From assembly GCF_020866845.1 (NCBI RefSeq), contig NZ_CP086594.1:2232001-2296000 (forward strand): a stretch of DNA of 64,000 bases. The letters are read 5' to 3'. Below, one piece after another: positions 19,098 through 27,967 of the stretch. Position 1 is the stretch's first letter, and each line of letters begins with the position of its first letter. This DNA is from Sphingomonas radiodurans (GTDB lineage: Bacteria > Pseudomonadota > Alphaproteobacteria > Sphingomonadales > Sphingomonadaceae). Under the pieces are notes generated by a model, which saw only the letters and a program-made list of their open reading frames with translations, searched no databases and was not told where the DNA came from. The position numbers were made by a program, and so were the translations under genes.

Positions 19098-20651
19098 GTG
19101 ATTAAGGCTGATTATGTTGTTGTCGGTGGAGGAACAGCTGGCTGCATTGTAGCAATGCGCCTAGTCGAAGCTGGTCATACGGTCGTACTCGTAGAACAAG
19201 GACCGGCTGAGAGATCCGAAACAATCCGGATGCCGCTTGGCCTTAGGTCAGGTTTGGCGCGCCCCCACACTAGGTACAAATCTCTATCAAGCGCAAGACA
19301 AGTGCACTTAGCCGGTCGCGCGGTTGACCTCCATCACGGAATTGGCTTGGGCGGATCCGCCGCGATTAATGCGATGATCCATACGCGCGGTAGTCCCGAC
19401 ATTTATGACCGTTGGAACATGCCGGGTGTCAATACCGATTGGTCCTACCAGGCCTGCCTTCCCTTTTTTCGGAAATATGAACGGGCTGCTCACGGGGCTT
19501 CAGAGTGTCGTGGGCGAGACGGTCCCCTACATCTAACACAGAGCGCCAATTTAGAGTCATGCGAACGAGACTTTATTAACTGTTGCGGACTCGTCGGCCT
19601 AGGAGAAAACTCGGATTTCAACACCTACGGGCTATTAGGCGCCGGCGCGTTTGATGTGTCGATCTATAAAGGTGTTCGACAGGACACTTACGAAACTTTC
19701 CTTCAAGCGATCATGCATTCTAATTTGCTAACTACATTTACCGGGAGCGTAGCAACGCGAATCCTACTGGACGGAAAGCGTGCCCGTGGAATTGCGCTTT
19801 CGCGGGATAACGGTGATGAGATTGAAATCGGATGCCGTCGAGATGTGATTGTCTGTGCTGGAGCGTTGGGTTCTCCTCAATTGTTATTTAACTCGGGAAT
19901 TGGCGATGGTGCCGCGCTTCAATTGGCGGGAATAGACTGCAATCTTCATCTGCCGACAGTTGGCAAAAATCTACAAGACCATGTCGAATTTCACATTCCC
20001 GTTAAGACCGTAAGGTCGAAGAGTCTCAACTTTTCGATGGCAGCAGCAAGATGGGGTTGGCGGCTGCTTCGAAGAGGAAAGATGATCAATGCGCCAGTAC
20101 GGGTCGGCGCCTTCTTGGGAGGAGAGAACGCCGAGTTAGGATTGATCCAGTATCACTTTTATCGATGGTTGCTCCGGGATGACTGGGCCCCTGACTACGG
20201 AACCCCAGGTTTCCAGATTAGTGTTGGCCTTGTTCGTCCCAAGAGTAGGGGTAGCCTCGAATTTCGGAAGAACGATCTCGTTGCGAATCCATCCTATCTC
20301 AGTCACGACGATGATGTCGCCGCCATGGTGCGTGGTATTCGCGTCTTGAGATCAGTCATCAATCGCATGGTTGATGTTGATAAGACAGCTGGAATTCCAT
20401 TTGAACCAGTCGGTGAGCAGGAATTAGTTAGTCACCTTCGAGCCAAATCAACGAGCTCTTTTCACTATTCCGGGACGTGTGTTATGGGTTTGGCCGGGTC
20501 CAGTGTAGTTGACGGGACTTTGATGGTGCACGGCGTGACGGGGTTGCGTGTTGTGGATGCTTCAGTTTTTCCCGTTCTTCCCAACACCAATACGGGTGCG
20601 AGCGTATGTATGGTGGCTGAGAAGGCGTGTTGGCACATACTGAATACATAA
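19098..20651 (+). CDS. GMC-family FAD-dependent oxidoreductase
   Basis: About 517 residues, full length for glucose-methanol-choline oxidoreductases. The N-terminus carries the FAD-binding VVVGGGTAGCIVAMRL, followed by the GMC signature region HHGIGLGGSAAINAMIHTRG. The C-terminus has FHYSGTCVMG, carrying the catalytic His, and VLPNTNTGASVCMVAEKA, where the second active-site residue is Asn as in choline/alcohol dehydrogenases. It probably oxidises an alcohol or polyol. It starts at GTG, 7 bases after the previous stop, and is clearly AT-richer than the backbone. Confidence 0.9.
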   Translation: MIKADYVVVGGGTAGCIVAMRLVEAGHTVVLVEQGPAERSETIRMPLGLRSGLARPHTRYKSLSSARQVHLAGRAVDLHHGIGLGGSAAINAMIHTRGSPDIYDRWNMPGVNTDWSYQACLPFFRKYERAAHGASECRGRDGPLHLTQSANLESCERDFINCCGLVGLGENSDFNTYGLLGAGAFDVSIYKGVRQDTYETFLQAIMHSNLLTTFTGSVATRILLDGKRARGIALSRDNGDEIEIGCRRDVIVCAGALGSPQLLFNSGIGDGAALQLAGIDCNLHLPTVGKNLQDHVEFHIPVKTVRSKSLNFSMAAARWGWRLLRRGKMINAPVRVGAFLGGENAELGLIQYHFYRWLLRDDWAPDYGTPGFQISVGLVRPKSRGSLEFRKNDLVANPSYLSHDDDVAAMVRGIRVLRSVINRMVDVDKTAGIPFEPVGEQELVSHLRAKSTSSFHYSGTCVMGLAGSSVVDGTLMVHGVTGLRVVDASVFPVLPNTNTGASVCMVAEKACWHILNT

Positions 20652-20679
20652 AGAAACTTGGAGACTAGCTGGATTCGGC

Positions 20680-21294
20680 ATGAACAATGGCCTTCTATTC
20701 ACTTTGATATTGGCCATGCTGGTGTATTCCGCCAAACCTGGGCCTGGAGCACTTGCAGCTATTTCTCAGCTGGTAACTCGAGGTTGGCCGGCCACGTTAG
20801 GGTTTAGTCTAGGCAATCAAATTGTTGATTTAGGGGTGCTAATACTTCTTACCGTAATCTATTTTAATTTCGGTCAGCTTCCAATAATTTCGCTGGCGAG
20901 GACCATAGCAGCAGTGTTCTTACTGCTTTATGCGCTGAGGGCTATATATGCTCAGATAAAGCACCAAGAATTAATTAAAGAATCAGGTATCGCGAAAGGG
21001 AGCTTTCGAAGCGGTTTTAAATGGGGCATATTAATCAACGTATTTAATCCTGTTATTTGGTCGTTTCACTCCGTGCTGGTTCCGTACATTATTTCATCGA
21101 CTAGTCCATTCCTTTACATGATGCTGTTCTGTATTATACTCATGGTCTGTGATGTGACTGGGCGCGCTATGTACCTTGGGTTCGCCGGCATGCTGAAAGA
21201 CCATTTTCAGTATACTTCGACGTGGCGGGCAATATCAATCTTCTTTAATATTGTGTTCGCTTTTATCGCGATCGCACTATTGGTCTATTCGTAG
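20680..21294 (+). CDS. LysE/RhtB-type exporter
   Basis: About 204 residues with roughly six hydrophobic segments. The N-terminal KPGPGALAAISQLVTRGWPATLGFSLGN corresponds to the conserved PGP motif of LysE/RhtB amino-acid exporters. NVFNPVIWSF occupies the position of the usual NPK motif. It is last in the low-GC cluster, 28 bases after the GMC gene. In context it may export the product of the methyltransferase and oxidoreductase or protect against it; amino acids are the family's usual cargo. Confidence 0.85.
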   Translation: MNNGLLFTLILAMLVYSAKPGPGALAAISQLVTRGWPATLGFSLGNQIVDLGVLILLTVIYFNFGQLPIISLARTIAAVFLLLYALRAIYAQIKHQELIKESGIAKGSFRSGFKWGILINVFNPVIWSFHSVLVPYIISSTSPFLYMMLFCIILMVCDVTGRAMYLGFAGMLKDHFQYTSTWRAISIFFNIVFAFIAIALLVYS

Positions 21295-21815
21295 CTTATC
21301 GACTGGACATTAATCTTCTTGTTTAAAGCCTCGAAATGGCGGCTACAGCGCTTCCTTCAATCTAAATAAGTCAAAGCTAAATTCCGGCTTTGTACCGACC
21401 CACTGCGACCGCAAACTCACGTCGGGACTCACGCAGGAAGCTGCAGATACCCCGATGAGCGCGCAAAGGATCAACAGGGTGGGCTCTTCAACGAGCAAAC
21501 GCCGTCCAGAAACGTAGCCGGTATCGCTAGTGCGGCAGCCAAACCTTATAACACCGTCAGGGGGATCACATCTTTGGTTCTGTAGGTTGGTTGCGTCCGA
21601 TGGGGTGCGAATGCAGGTGACGGGCTTCTTTGCGAAGGCGTTCGTTGGGTGCTGTGAGTCCGACGCGAGCCCAGGCGGGGGCGGTGAGGAGGGTGTGGGC
21701 GAGGCTGGTCTGAAAGTCGATCACGGATAGAACAAACCACGAACGATCGATTCGGTTCAAGGGCGATTGCGGCGGCGGTTCGCGTTGCCGAAGTTCTGAG
21801 GGTACAGATCGCAGC
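21295..21815. other. Gene-free junction after the low-GC cluster
   Basis: No supportable gene. Composition rises back to GC-rich across this stretch. Open frames on the minus strand (to about 21960) are Arg/His/Pro-rich and look like shadows of non-coding GC-rich DNA. It is probably a module boundary. Confidence 0.5.
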
Positions 21816-22588
21816 ATGACCGACCTCCCACCCGCATCGCTGCTGCATGGCGTGAATGCCGCCGTCTGTGACGCGCTGGGCATCGCGAACCTCCGTCACC
21901 GTTCCGCCCTCCACTCGTTGCAGATTCCCGCCGGCGTCGACATCGCCTCGATCGTGCATGAGGTAATCGCCGCCAACTGGTCCGCTGGAGGCGCAAGTGA
22001 GAACAAGGATCGGTCGCGTCAGAACTGGCGTTGGACGCTTCAGCCACAGATCGGCGGCGCCAACCGCAGCCCTGAAGTGGTGCTCGAACGTGCGAGGCCG
22101 CAGGGCGTACTGACTGGGCCAACCAGATACCGGTCGCGTCCGGTCTCATCGAGGGTGCCTCCGACGGCCGACGCGCAATCGATCTCGCGCAGCGTAAGGA
22201 CGACGGCAGCTACGAACTCATCGAGCTGAAAATCGCCAGCGACACACCCCTTTACGCGGCAGTCGAGTTGCTCGGCTACGCCAGCCTGTGGCTTCTCGCT
22301 CGCAGGGATCCGCCCGCGACCAACCCTGTGCTGCTCGCCGCCGAACGCATCGATCTGCGCGTTCTTGCGCCGAACGCCTTCTACGCCCCGTTCGATCTGC
22401 AAGTTTTGGAGCGCGCAGTTCATGACGGTGTATGTTCGCTTGGTGCTGCCGAAGGTATCCAGCTGTCATTCGCGTTCGAGGTGCTGTCGCCGGTAATCGC
22501 TGGGATTCCGCTACCTGCCGGTGCGACGCTTCTGAATGAGCTCGGCTGCCGCGGTTCTCTAAATAGCGACCAGTGTAGACGCGCTTGA
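21816..22588 (+). pseudogene. Frameshifted gene with a nuclease-like core
   Basis: The first part (21816 to about 22105, MTDLPPASLLHGVNAAVCDA...) reads into NWRWTLQPQIGGANRSPEVV. The sensible protein then continues in another frame: DWANQIPVASGLIEGASD, then ELIELKIASDTPLYAAVELL to a stop at 22588. One frameshift near 22100 explains both halves. The pattern of an Asp followed by a strand with E-x-K suggests a PD-(D/E)xK-like fold, but this is only a motif-level guess. It appears to be a broken accessory gene upstream of the restriction operon; a sequencing error could also produce the shift. Confidence 0.6.
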
Positions 22589-22773
22589 TGACCGTCCAGA
22601 CGCGCTCGATCGAGCTTATTCCTGCCCAAGCTCAGCCAACGCGGAGAAGTGGGCCGATAGCCGACCGGCAAAATTCGGCTCATGGACGGCCAAATCAGAC
22701 CTTCACTAAGCAACCTTGATTTCGAACCGCCCCAGACCGGAGGCGCCGCACGAGCTGCGGCAGAAGAGCCGAT

Positions 22774-23016
22774 TTGCAGCAGGTTTCGATCAGCCAGTGG
22801 GTCAGCGTCCATGAGATCGGCCATGCGATCGGACTGTGGCACGAGCAGAGCCGCGCGGACCGCGATACCTATGTCCGCATAGATCTGACGCAGGTCGCGC
22901 AGGCCGATCAGCACAATTTCGACGTGCATGACGGCAGCATCATCAAGGCGCGCTCGACCTTGAGCGCAGGCGACATCGCCGCCGTCCGCGCGCTCTACAG
23001 CGGTCTGAACTGGTAG
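22774..23016 (+). pseudogene. Astacin-type (M12A) metalloprotease fragment
   Basis: About 80 residues remain. VSVHEIGHAIGLWHEQSRAD matches the astacin zinc motif HExxHxxGxxHE. The sequence then runs through DRDTYVRIDL to a normal-looking C-terminus (SAGDIAAVRALYSG). The N-terminal catalytic half is missing and the Met-turn region (usually containing SxMHY) is absent between HNF and SIIKARSTLS, so an internal deletion is likely. It starts at a TTG with no good ribosome-binding site. It is a remnant, not a working protease. Confidence 0.75.
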
Positions 23017-23186
23017 GACAGGGATCGTAGCGCAGAACGGATGGGGCCCTCCCCCCAAGGCTTGTGCCGCTCGCCCTTGCGCAATCTGCCGTTTCCTGAT
23101 CGATTCAACCTCTATAGGATCATGCGCCTGGCACTTAGCATCAACCGAGATCAGAGCTGAATTTTGGACAAGCGATTGAATTATCA

Positions 23187-24605
23187 ATGAAAAGTGAGAA
23201 CGTTGTCCAGAAGATCTGGGCCTTGTGCCACATTCTGCGCGGAGACGGGATCAGCTATCATCAGTATGTTTCTGAACTGACCTATCTCCTATTCCTGAAG
23301 ATCGCAGAAGAGAATGGCATCGAGAAGCTCCTCCCGTCCGGGTACCGCTGGCGCGACTTGGTCAAGCACCCTAAGGACGGGTTGCTCGGCTTCTATCAAG
23401 AAATGCTAACTCACCTCGGGACCAGCGCCGACAGCGAAGTCATCAAAGCGATCTACGCTTTCCCAACGACCGTGTTTTCCCATTCCGAGAACCTCCACGC
23501 GGTCGTCGACGGGATTTCAAAAATCGGCTGGAATGACGTAAGCGGCGACCGATTCGGCGAGATCTACGAAGGTCTGATTGAAAAGAGTTCCCAAGACGTG
23601 CGGTCGGGAGCGGGCCAGTATTTCACCCCCCGCGCGCTGGTGAATTCCATGGTGCGGGTCTCCAGGCCCGGTCTGGGCGAATTGATTCAGGACCCGGCTG
23701 TTGGCAGTGGCGGATTCCTGATTACGGCCGACCGTTTTTTGCGTTCAAGGCATTCCGGGAGGGAATACGAGGCCAATCCGCCCAAATATCAAGGCGTCGA
23801 GATTGAGAAGAATACGCGCAGAATCTGTCTGATGAACACTTTCCTGAACGGGCTCGATGCCGAAATCATTCAGGGCGACGCACTAACGGATGACGGCTGC
23901 AACCTCGGCTCGGCAACGCTCATCCTAGCGAACCCGCCATTTGGCAGCAAAGCGGGAAGCCGCCGCGCGCTTCGCGCGGACTTTCCATACCGCAACTCCA
24001 ATAAGCAGCTCGCTTTCCTGCAGCACATCTATCTGACGCTCAGTGACAACGGCCGGGCCGCGGTGGTGCTTCCCGACAACGTCCTGTTTGAAGATGGGGT
24101 CGGCCGCGCCGTTCGTCAGGACCTGATGACAAAGTGCAGCCTTCATACGATCCTTCGGCTTCCCAAGGGCATTTTCCCGGGTGCGGGGGTGAAGACCAAT
24201 GTGCTCTTCTTCCGCAAAAACCAAGGAGCCGCGACCGACAACATCTGGTTTTATGACCTGCGCACAAACATGCCGGCATTCGGCAAAACCAATGCATTGC
24301 TTGACTCTCATTTCGCGGAGTTCGAGCGCCTGTTCGGCGCCGATCCCAGCGGCACGTCAAAGCGAAAGGACGGAGGCGAGAACGGCAGATGGCGCAAGCT
24401 GTCGCGCGAGCAGATTGCAGAGCGCGGTGACAATCTCAACTGGCTTTGGCTGCGCGACGAAAGTGGCGAACAGGACGACGCCATGCAGGATCCTAATGAG
24501 ATCCTCGCCGCGATTATCGGACACTTGCGCTCAGCGCTGAATGAAATCGATGCCCTGAACGCAGAGGTTGAAGGCGACGACTTTGAGCTGAAGCCCGCGC
24601 CATGA
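23187..24605 (+). CDS. hsdM: Type I DNA methyltransferase subunit (N6-adenine)
   Basis: About 472 residues. The N-terminal helical domain (VVQKIWALCHILRGDGISYHQY, residues 6-27) is typical of HsdM. Then come GAGQYFTPR (141-149), SAM motif I DPAVGSGGF (169-177) and motif IV NPPF (249-252), so the enzyme looks active for N6-adenine methylation. It should work with HsdS to modify a bipartite target and protect self DNA. The stop overlaps the ATG of a 45-codon ORF that leads to hsdS. No hsdR is found; the following genes encode an AAA ATPase and an HNH nuclease. Confidence 0.95.
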   Translation: MKSENVVQKIWALCHILRGDGISYHQYVSELTYLLFLKIAEENGIEKLLPSGYRWRDLVKHPKDGLLGFYQEMLTHLGTSADSEVIKAIYAFPTTVFSHSENLHAVVDGISKIGWNDVSGDRFGEIYEGLIEKSSQDVRSGAGQYFTPRALVNSMVRVSRPGLGELIQDPAVGSGGFLITADRFLRSRHSGREYEANPPKYQGVEIEKNTRRICLMNTFLNGLDAEIIQGDALTDDGCNLGSATLILANPPFGSKAGSRRALRADFPYRNSNKQLAFLQHIYLTLSDNGRAAVVLPDNVLFEDGVGRAVRQDLMTKCSLHTILRLPKGIFPGAGVKTNVLFFRKNQGAATDNIWFYDLRTNMPAFGKTNALLDSHFAEFERLFGADPSGTSKRKDGGENGRWRKLSREQIAERGDNLNWLWLRDESGEQDDAMQDPNEILAAIIGHLRSALNEIDALNAEVEGDDFELKPAP

Positions 24606-24739
24606 GCGTGAAGCAGCGGCGGATGTCCCGCGCTTCCGACTCAATCGGCTCGAAGCACAGGGCGATGCGAGGCGCCACCCTCACCGCCGGAATACTTGGG
24701 CGAACCCTGTATCTACGGGCAAGGGCGCTGGCATCATGA
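24602..24739 (+). CDS. 45-codon ORF nested between hsdM and hsdS
   Basis: The ATG overlaps the hsdM stop (ATGA), and the TGA overlaps the hsdS start (ATGA), so this frame bridges the two genes exactly by translational coupling. The product (MSVKQRRMSRASDSIGSKHR...) is short and basic with no known family. It could be a real small protein or a coupling leader, or the remains of the hsdM 3' end after drift. Its precise fit is the main evidence. Confidence 0.45.
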   Translation: MSVKQRRMSRASDSIGSKHRAMRGATLTAGILGRTLYLRARALAS

Positions 24740-26376
24740 CGAAGCTTCCAGCCGGCTGGGCCCGCTCCACGCTCGGTCGCATCGGCACTCTTTATACGGG
24801 ACAATCGCCGAGCGCCGATACCGTCAATCAGGACGGGCACGGAATCACGTATATCACCGGGCCGGAGCAATGGGACGGAAGCGGGTTTCACAAGCCAAAA
24901 TGGACGACCGATCCGCGTCGGACCGTGCCCGAGGGCTGCATCTTCATCACCGTCAAAGGCGGCGGCGTCGGCAAGACCTTTCCGGGTATTCCGTCCGCTA
25001 TTGGACGCGATATCTATGCCTATGAACCCAGCCCTGAATTGGACTTCCAGTTCATTTTGCGGACAATCGCTTATCGCGCAAGCGAGATCATAGAACAGGC
25101 CCAGGGCGACATCCCGGGGCTTTCAAAGCATCACATTGAAAACTATTCGGCCGCAATCCCACCCGTATCGGAACAGCGCCGCATTATGACGAGGCTGGAC
25201 GATGTCGGCGCACGCATCGATCTTGCGCGCAACGAACTTCGCCGGATTTCGCCTTTGGTCGATCAGTATCGGCTCAATCTTCTGCGCTCTGCTTTCCGCG
25301 GAGAGCTCACGGCAGATTTTCGTGGTCAACAGGAACTCGAACCCGTCGCTGTTCTGCTTTCGAAAACGGAGCAGCCCGACCCGGCTCGTGGCGGGCGGCA
25401 GCCGACTAACGAAATTATCGCGGGCAGAGGCGGCATATCGGTCAACAATCCGGGCACTGCTCTCCCTGCCGGCTGGGACTGGGTTCCGCTATTGCGTATT
25501 GCTCGCCAGGAGACCGGACACACGCCAAGCCGGTCGCACCCCGAATATTGGGACGGCGACGTACAGTGGGTCGGGATTCCGGACGCCAACCGCAACCATG
25601 GCGGTGTTATCGATGGGACAATTCAGACGATCAATGCCGCTGGGCTTGCCAATTCGTCAGCGCGCCTTCTCCCGGCAGGAACGGTTGTCCTCTCGCGTAC
25701 GGCCTCGGTTGGGTACGTCGCTATCATGGGCCGCGAAATGGCGACTAGCCAGGATTTCGTGACCTGGACCTGCAGCCCCGCCCTCGATCCCAAGTATTTG
25801 ATGTACGCTCTGCTGTCCGAGGGCGACGAGATCCGCGAATTTGGGCGGGGAACGACCCATACGACGATCTATTTTCCCGAGATTAGGGCGTTCAACATCA
25901 AACTCGCACCGCTGACGGAGCAGCGGGAAATCATCCGGCTGGTCGAGGATGCCTTGGCCCGCATCGACGCGCTCGCCCGCGAGGTCGAACGATCGTTGCA
26001 GCTGGTCGCCAAGGCGGAACAGCGCATCCTTGCCAAAGCATTCGCAGGGCAGCTGGTTAAACAGGACCCCGACGATGAAGCCGCCGACAATTTACTGGAA
26101 CGCATCCAGTCGCTGCGAATCAAAACTGTTGCCGACGCGCCAAAGCGTCCGAAAGCGAGACTAGTGAAAACGGATCCCAAGCAGGCCATCTTGAAGGACA
26201 GCGCCGATTGGCCCGCGAAGGGGCTTGCGTTCGAAGCAATCGCTCAGCGGATAGTGCTGCCCTATGGCGATGTGCGTGACGCCTTGTTCGAGCTGCTGAG
26301 CGACACGTCGCCCAAATTATCACAGGTGTTCGACAAGGATGAAGAGCAGATGCTGCTCAGAAGGGCGACATCATGA
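24736..26376 (+). CDS. hsdS: Type I restriction-modification specificity subunit
   Basis: About 546 residues with two target-recognition domains. The first begins LPAGWARSTLGRIGTLYTGQ, the second near residue 240 (LPAGWDWVPLLRIARQETGH). Each is followed by a conserved helical region (PPVSEQRRIMTRLDDVGARID and PLTEQREIIRLVEDALARID) that sets the spacing between half-sites. After about residue 450 there is a C-terminal extension of roughly 95 residues, ending in a winged-helix-like segment (AFEAIAQRIVLPYGDVRDAL), not part of minimal HsdS. The stop overlaps the ATPase start by four bases. Confidence 0.95.
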   Translation: MTKLPAGWARSTLGRIGTLYTGQSPSADTVNQDGHGITYITGPEQWDGSGFHKPKWTTDPRRTVPEGCIFITVKGGGVGKTFPGIPSAIGRDIYAYEPSPELDFQFILRTIAYRASEIIEQAQGDIPGLSKHHIENYSAAIPPVSEQRRIMTRLDDVGARIDLARNELRRISPLVDQYRLNLLRSAFRGELTADFRGQQELEPVAVLLSKTEQPDPARGGRQPTNEIIAGRGGISVNNPGTALPAGWDWVPLLRIARQETGHTPSRSHPEYWDGDVQWVGIPDANRNHGGVIDGTIQTINAAGLANSSARLLPAGTVVLSRTASVGYVAIMGREMATSQDFVTWTCSPALDPKYLMYALLSEGDEIREFGRGTTHTTIYFPEIRAFNIKLAPLTEQREIIRLVEDALARIDALAREVERSLQLVAKAEQRILAKAFAGQLVKQDPDDEAADNLLERIQSLRIKTVADAPKRPKARLVKTDPKQAILKDSADWPAKGLAFEAIAQRIVLPYGDVRDALFELLSDTSPKLSQVFDKDEEQMLLRRATS

Positions 26377-27965
26377 GGCTGCGGCTGCTCAAGATCGAGC
26401 GCTCGGGAACAGGTGGCGGCCTGTTTGACGGCACGGAAATCTGGTTCGGTCGCGACGATAACGGCAAGACGGACGAACCTCTCGCGCCCTTGTGCATGAT
26501 CGGTCCGAACGGATCCGGGAAGTCGCAATTCCTCCAGCTGATTGCGGAGATTTTTCAGGCTGCGTGGCACGCGCATGACCCTGCCGAGGAGCGGCGCAGC
26601 GCCAACGACGAGATTCTGTTCGATCTTGAATATGTCATCCGGCCTCCCAGTTCAAAGGTCTTCCAGACAGCACGCCTCGTGCGGGCGCTGAAGGGGAAGA
26701 AGCCCGGACCGATCGAATTGTTTCTTGAGGACGGCAATACGATCTCGGCGGGAGATTCCGCGTTCGGCCAATTTCTACCGACATTGATCATCGGCTACAC
26801 GTCGGGTGACAATGAAACACTGAGCCTACCGTTCCTTGCCAGCAGAAGCGGATATGCTCGCGACGTGGCCAAAGCCGCGCGGCAGGCAGGCGCGGGAGCA
26901 GTTCTCGACAACCGGTTGATGCTTATCGACTATGGCACTAACCTCGAGGTGTTGTTCTCCAACCTCATGCTGGGCTCCGACTCTGTCCGGACGGAGCTAC
27001 TTCGGCATGCCCGCCTTGGCGACCTCGCATCCTGCCGTTGCATAGTGCGCCTTGCCCACCCTGCCGTTCCGAAAATTCCGAAGAAGAAACGCGTCTCGTC
27101 TCGCAAGGGCATCCAGCTCACCGAGGAACTCGAAACGGTCATCGCCAATCTTCAACGCATCGCGACCTGTTGGCACGTCGATGACAAGACCGAGACCTAC
27201 ACCTTCGACTTCTTGATCACAGAGGCCACCCGGCAAGCGTTCGCCCACTTCTGGTCCGATGCCTTCTCGCTTTACCGTTCGCTGCACAAGCTCGCTTTGC
27301 TCAACGATCTCGCTATCCCGCGGCCGGCGCGAAAGCGGTTCGACAAGGCCGTAAAGGAGCGGCGCTTTGCGTCTAGGCTCCCCGAGCCCCAGCAGGAGGA
27401 CATGGTGTTCAGCTTCGAGGAAGTCAGGTTCTGGCCCGAGAAGTCCAGGTCCAACCCTGTCGACTATGTCTCGCTCTCAGACGGCGAACATCAGCAAGCG
27501 TTGATCCTCGGCACGTACGCCATGATCGCCGACACTAATGCTCTGTTCCTGCTCGATGAGCCGGAATCCCATTTTAACCCCAAATGGCGCGTCGAATTCG
27601 TCCAGCAATTGATGAAGATGGTCGGGAAGCGCGGCAATCAGGAATTTCTGCTGACGACGCACGCCCCGTTCGTGCCGTCGGACATGCCAAGAGACCAAGT
27701 GATGATTTTCTCGAGGGATGAGAAGACAGGCAAATTTGCGGTCCGTGATCCACAGATCGAGACTTTCGGAACGACATTCGACCGCATTCTCGAAAGTTGT
27801 TTTGGGATCCGCCCGCCCAATTCGCACATTGCAGAGAAGGAAATCGAGAAACTGCTCAAGTCGAACAATGTCGCGGAGATCGAGGAGGCGTTCCAGGACC
27901 TTGGTCCCTCGATCGGGAAAGCCCTTCTGGCCGATCATCTGCGGAAGCTGAAAAACCAGGCCTAA
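26373..27965 (+). CDS. Restriction-associated AAA/SMC-type ATPase (PtuA-like)
   Basis: About 530 residues. Walker A is GPNGSGKS (44-51). A long helical insertion follows, then an ABC/SMC-like signature SLSDGEHQQ (about 368), Walker B FLLDEPESHFNP (about 391) and the H-loop LLTTHAPF (about 425). This is the layout of ATPases found beside type I modification genes and of the Septu protein PtuA, which works with an HNH nuclease. The HNH gene follows after two bases. It probably senses or gates activation of the nuclease. The hsdS overlap indicates one operon. Confidence 0.85.
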   Translation: MRLRLLKIERSGTGGGLFDGTEIWFGRDDNGKTDEPLAPLCMIGPNGSGKSQFLQLIAEIFQAAWHAHDPAEERRSANDEILFDLEYVIRPPSSKVFQTARLVRALKGKKPGPIELFLEDGNTISAGDSAFGQFLPTLIIGYTSGDNETLSLPFLASRSGYARDVAKAARQAGAGAVLDNRLMLIDYGTNLEVLFSNLMLGSDSVRTELLRHARLGDLASCRCIVRLAHPAVPKIPKKKRVSSRKGIQLTEELETVIANLQRIATCWHVDDKTETYTFDFLITEATRQAFAHFWSDAFSLYRSLHKLALLNDLAIPRPARKRFDKAVKERRFASRLPEPQQEDMVFSFEEVRFWPEKSRSNPVDYVSLSDGEHQQALILGTYAMIADTNALFLLDEPESHFNPKWRVEFVQQLMKMVGKRGNQEFLLTTHAPFVPSDMPRDQVMIFSRDEKTGKFAVRDPQIETFGTTFDRILESCFGIRPPNSHIAEKEIEKLLKSNNVAEIEEAFQDLGPSIGKALLADHLRKLKNQA

Positions 27966-27967
27966 AG

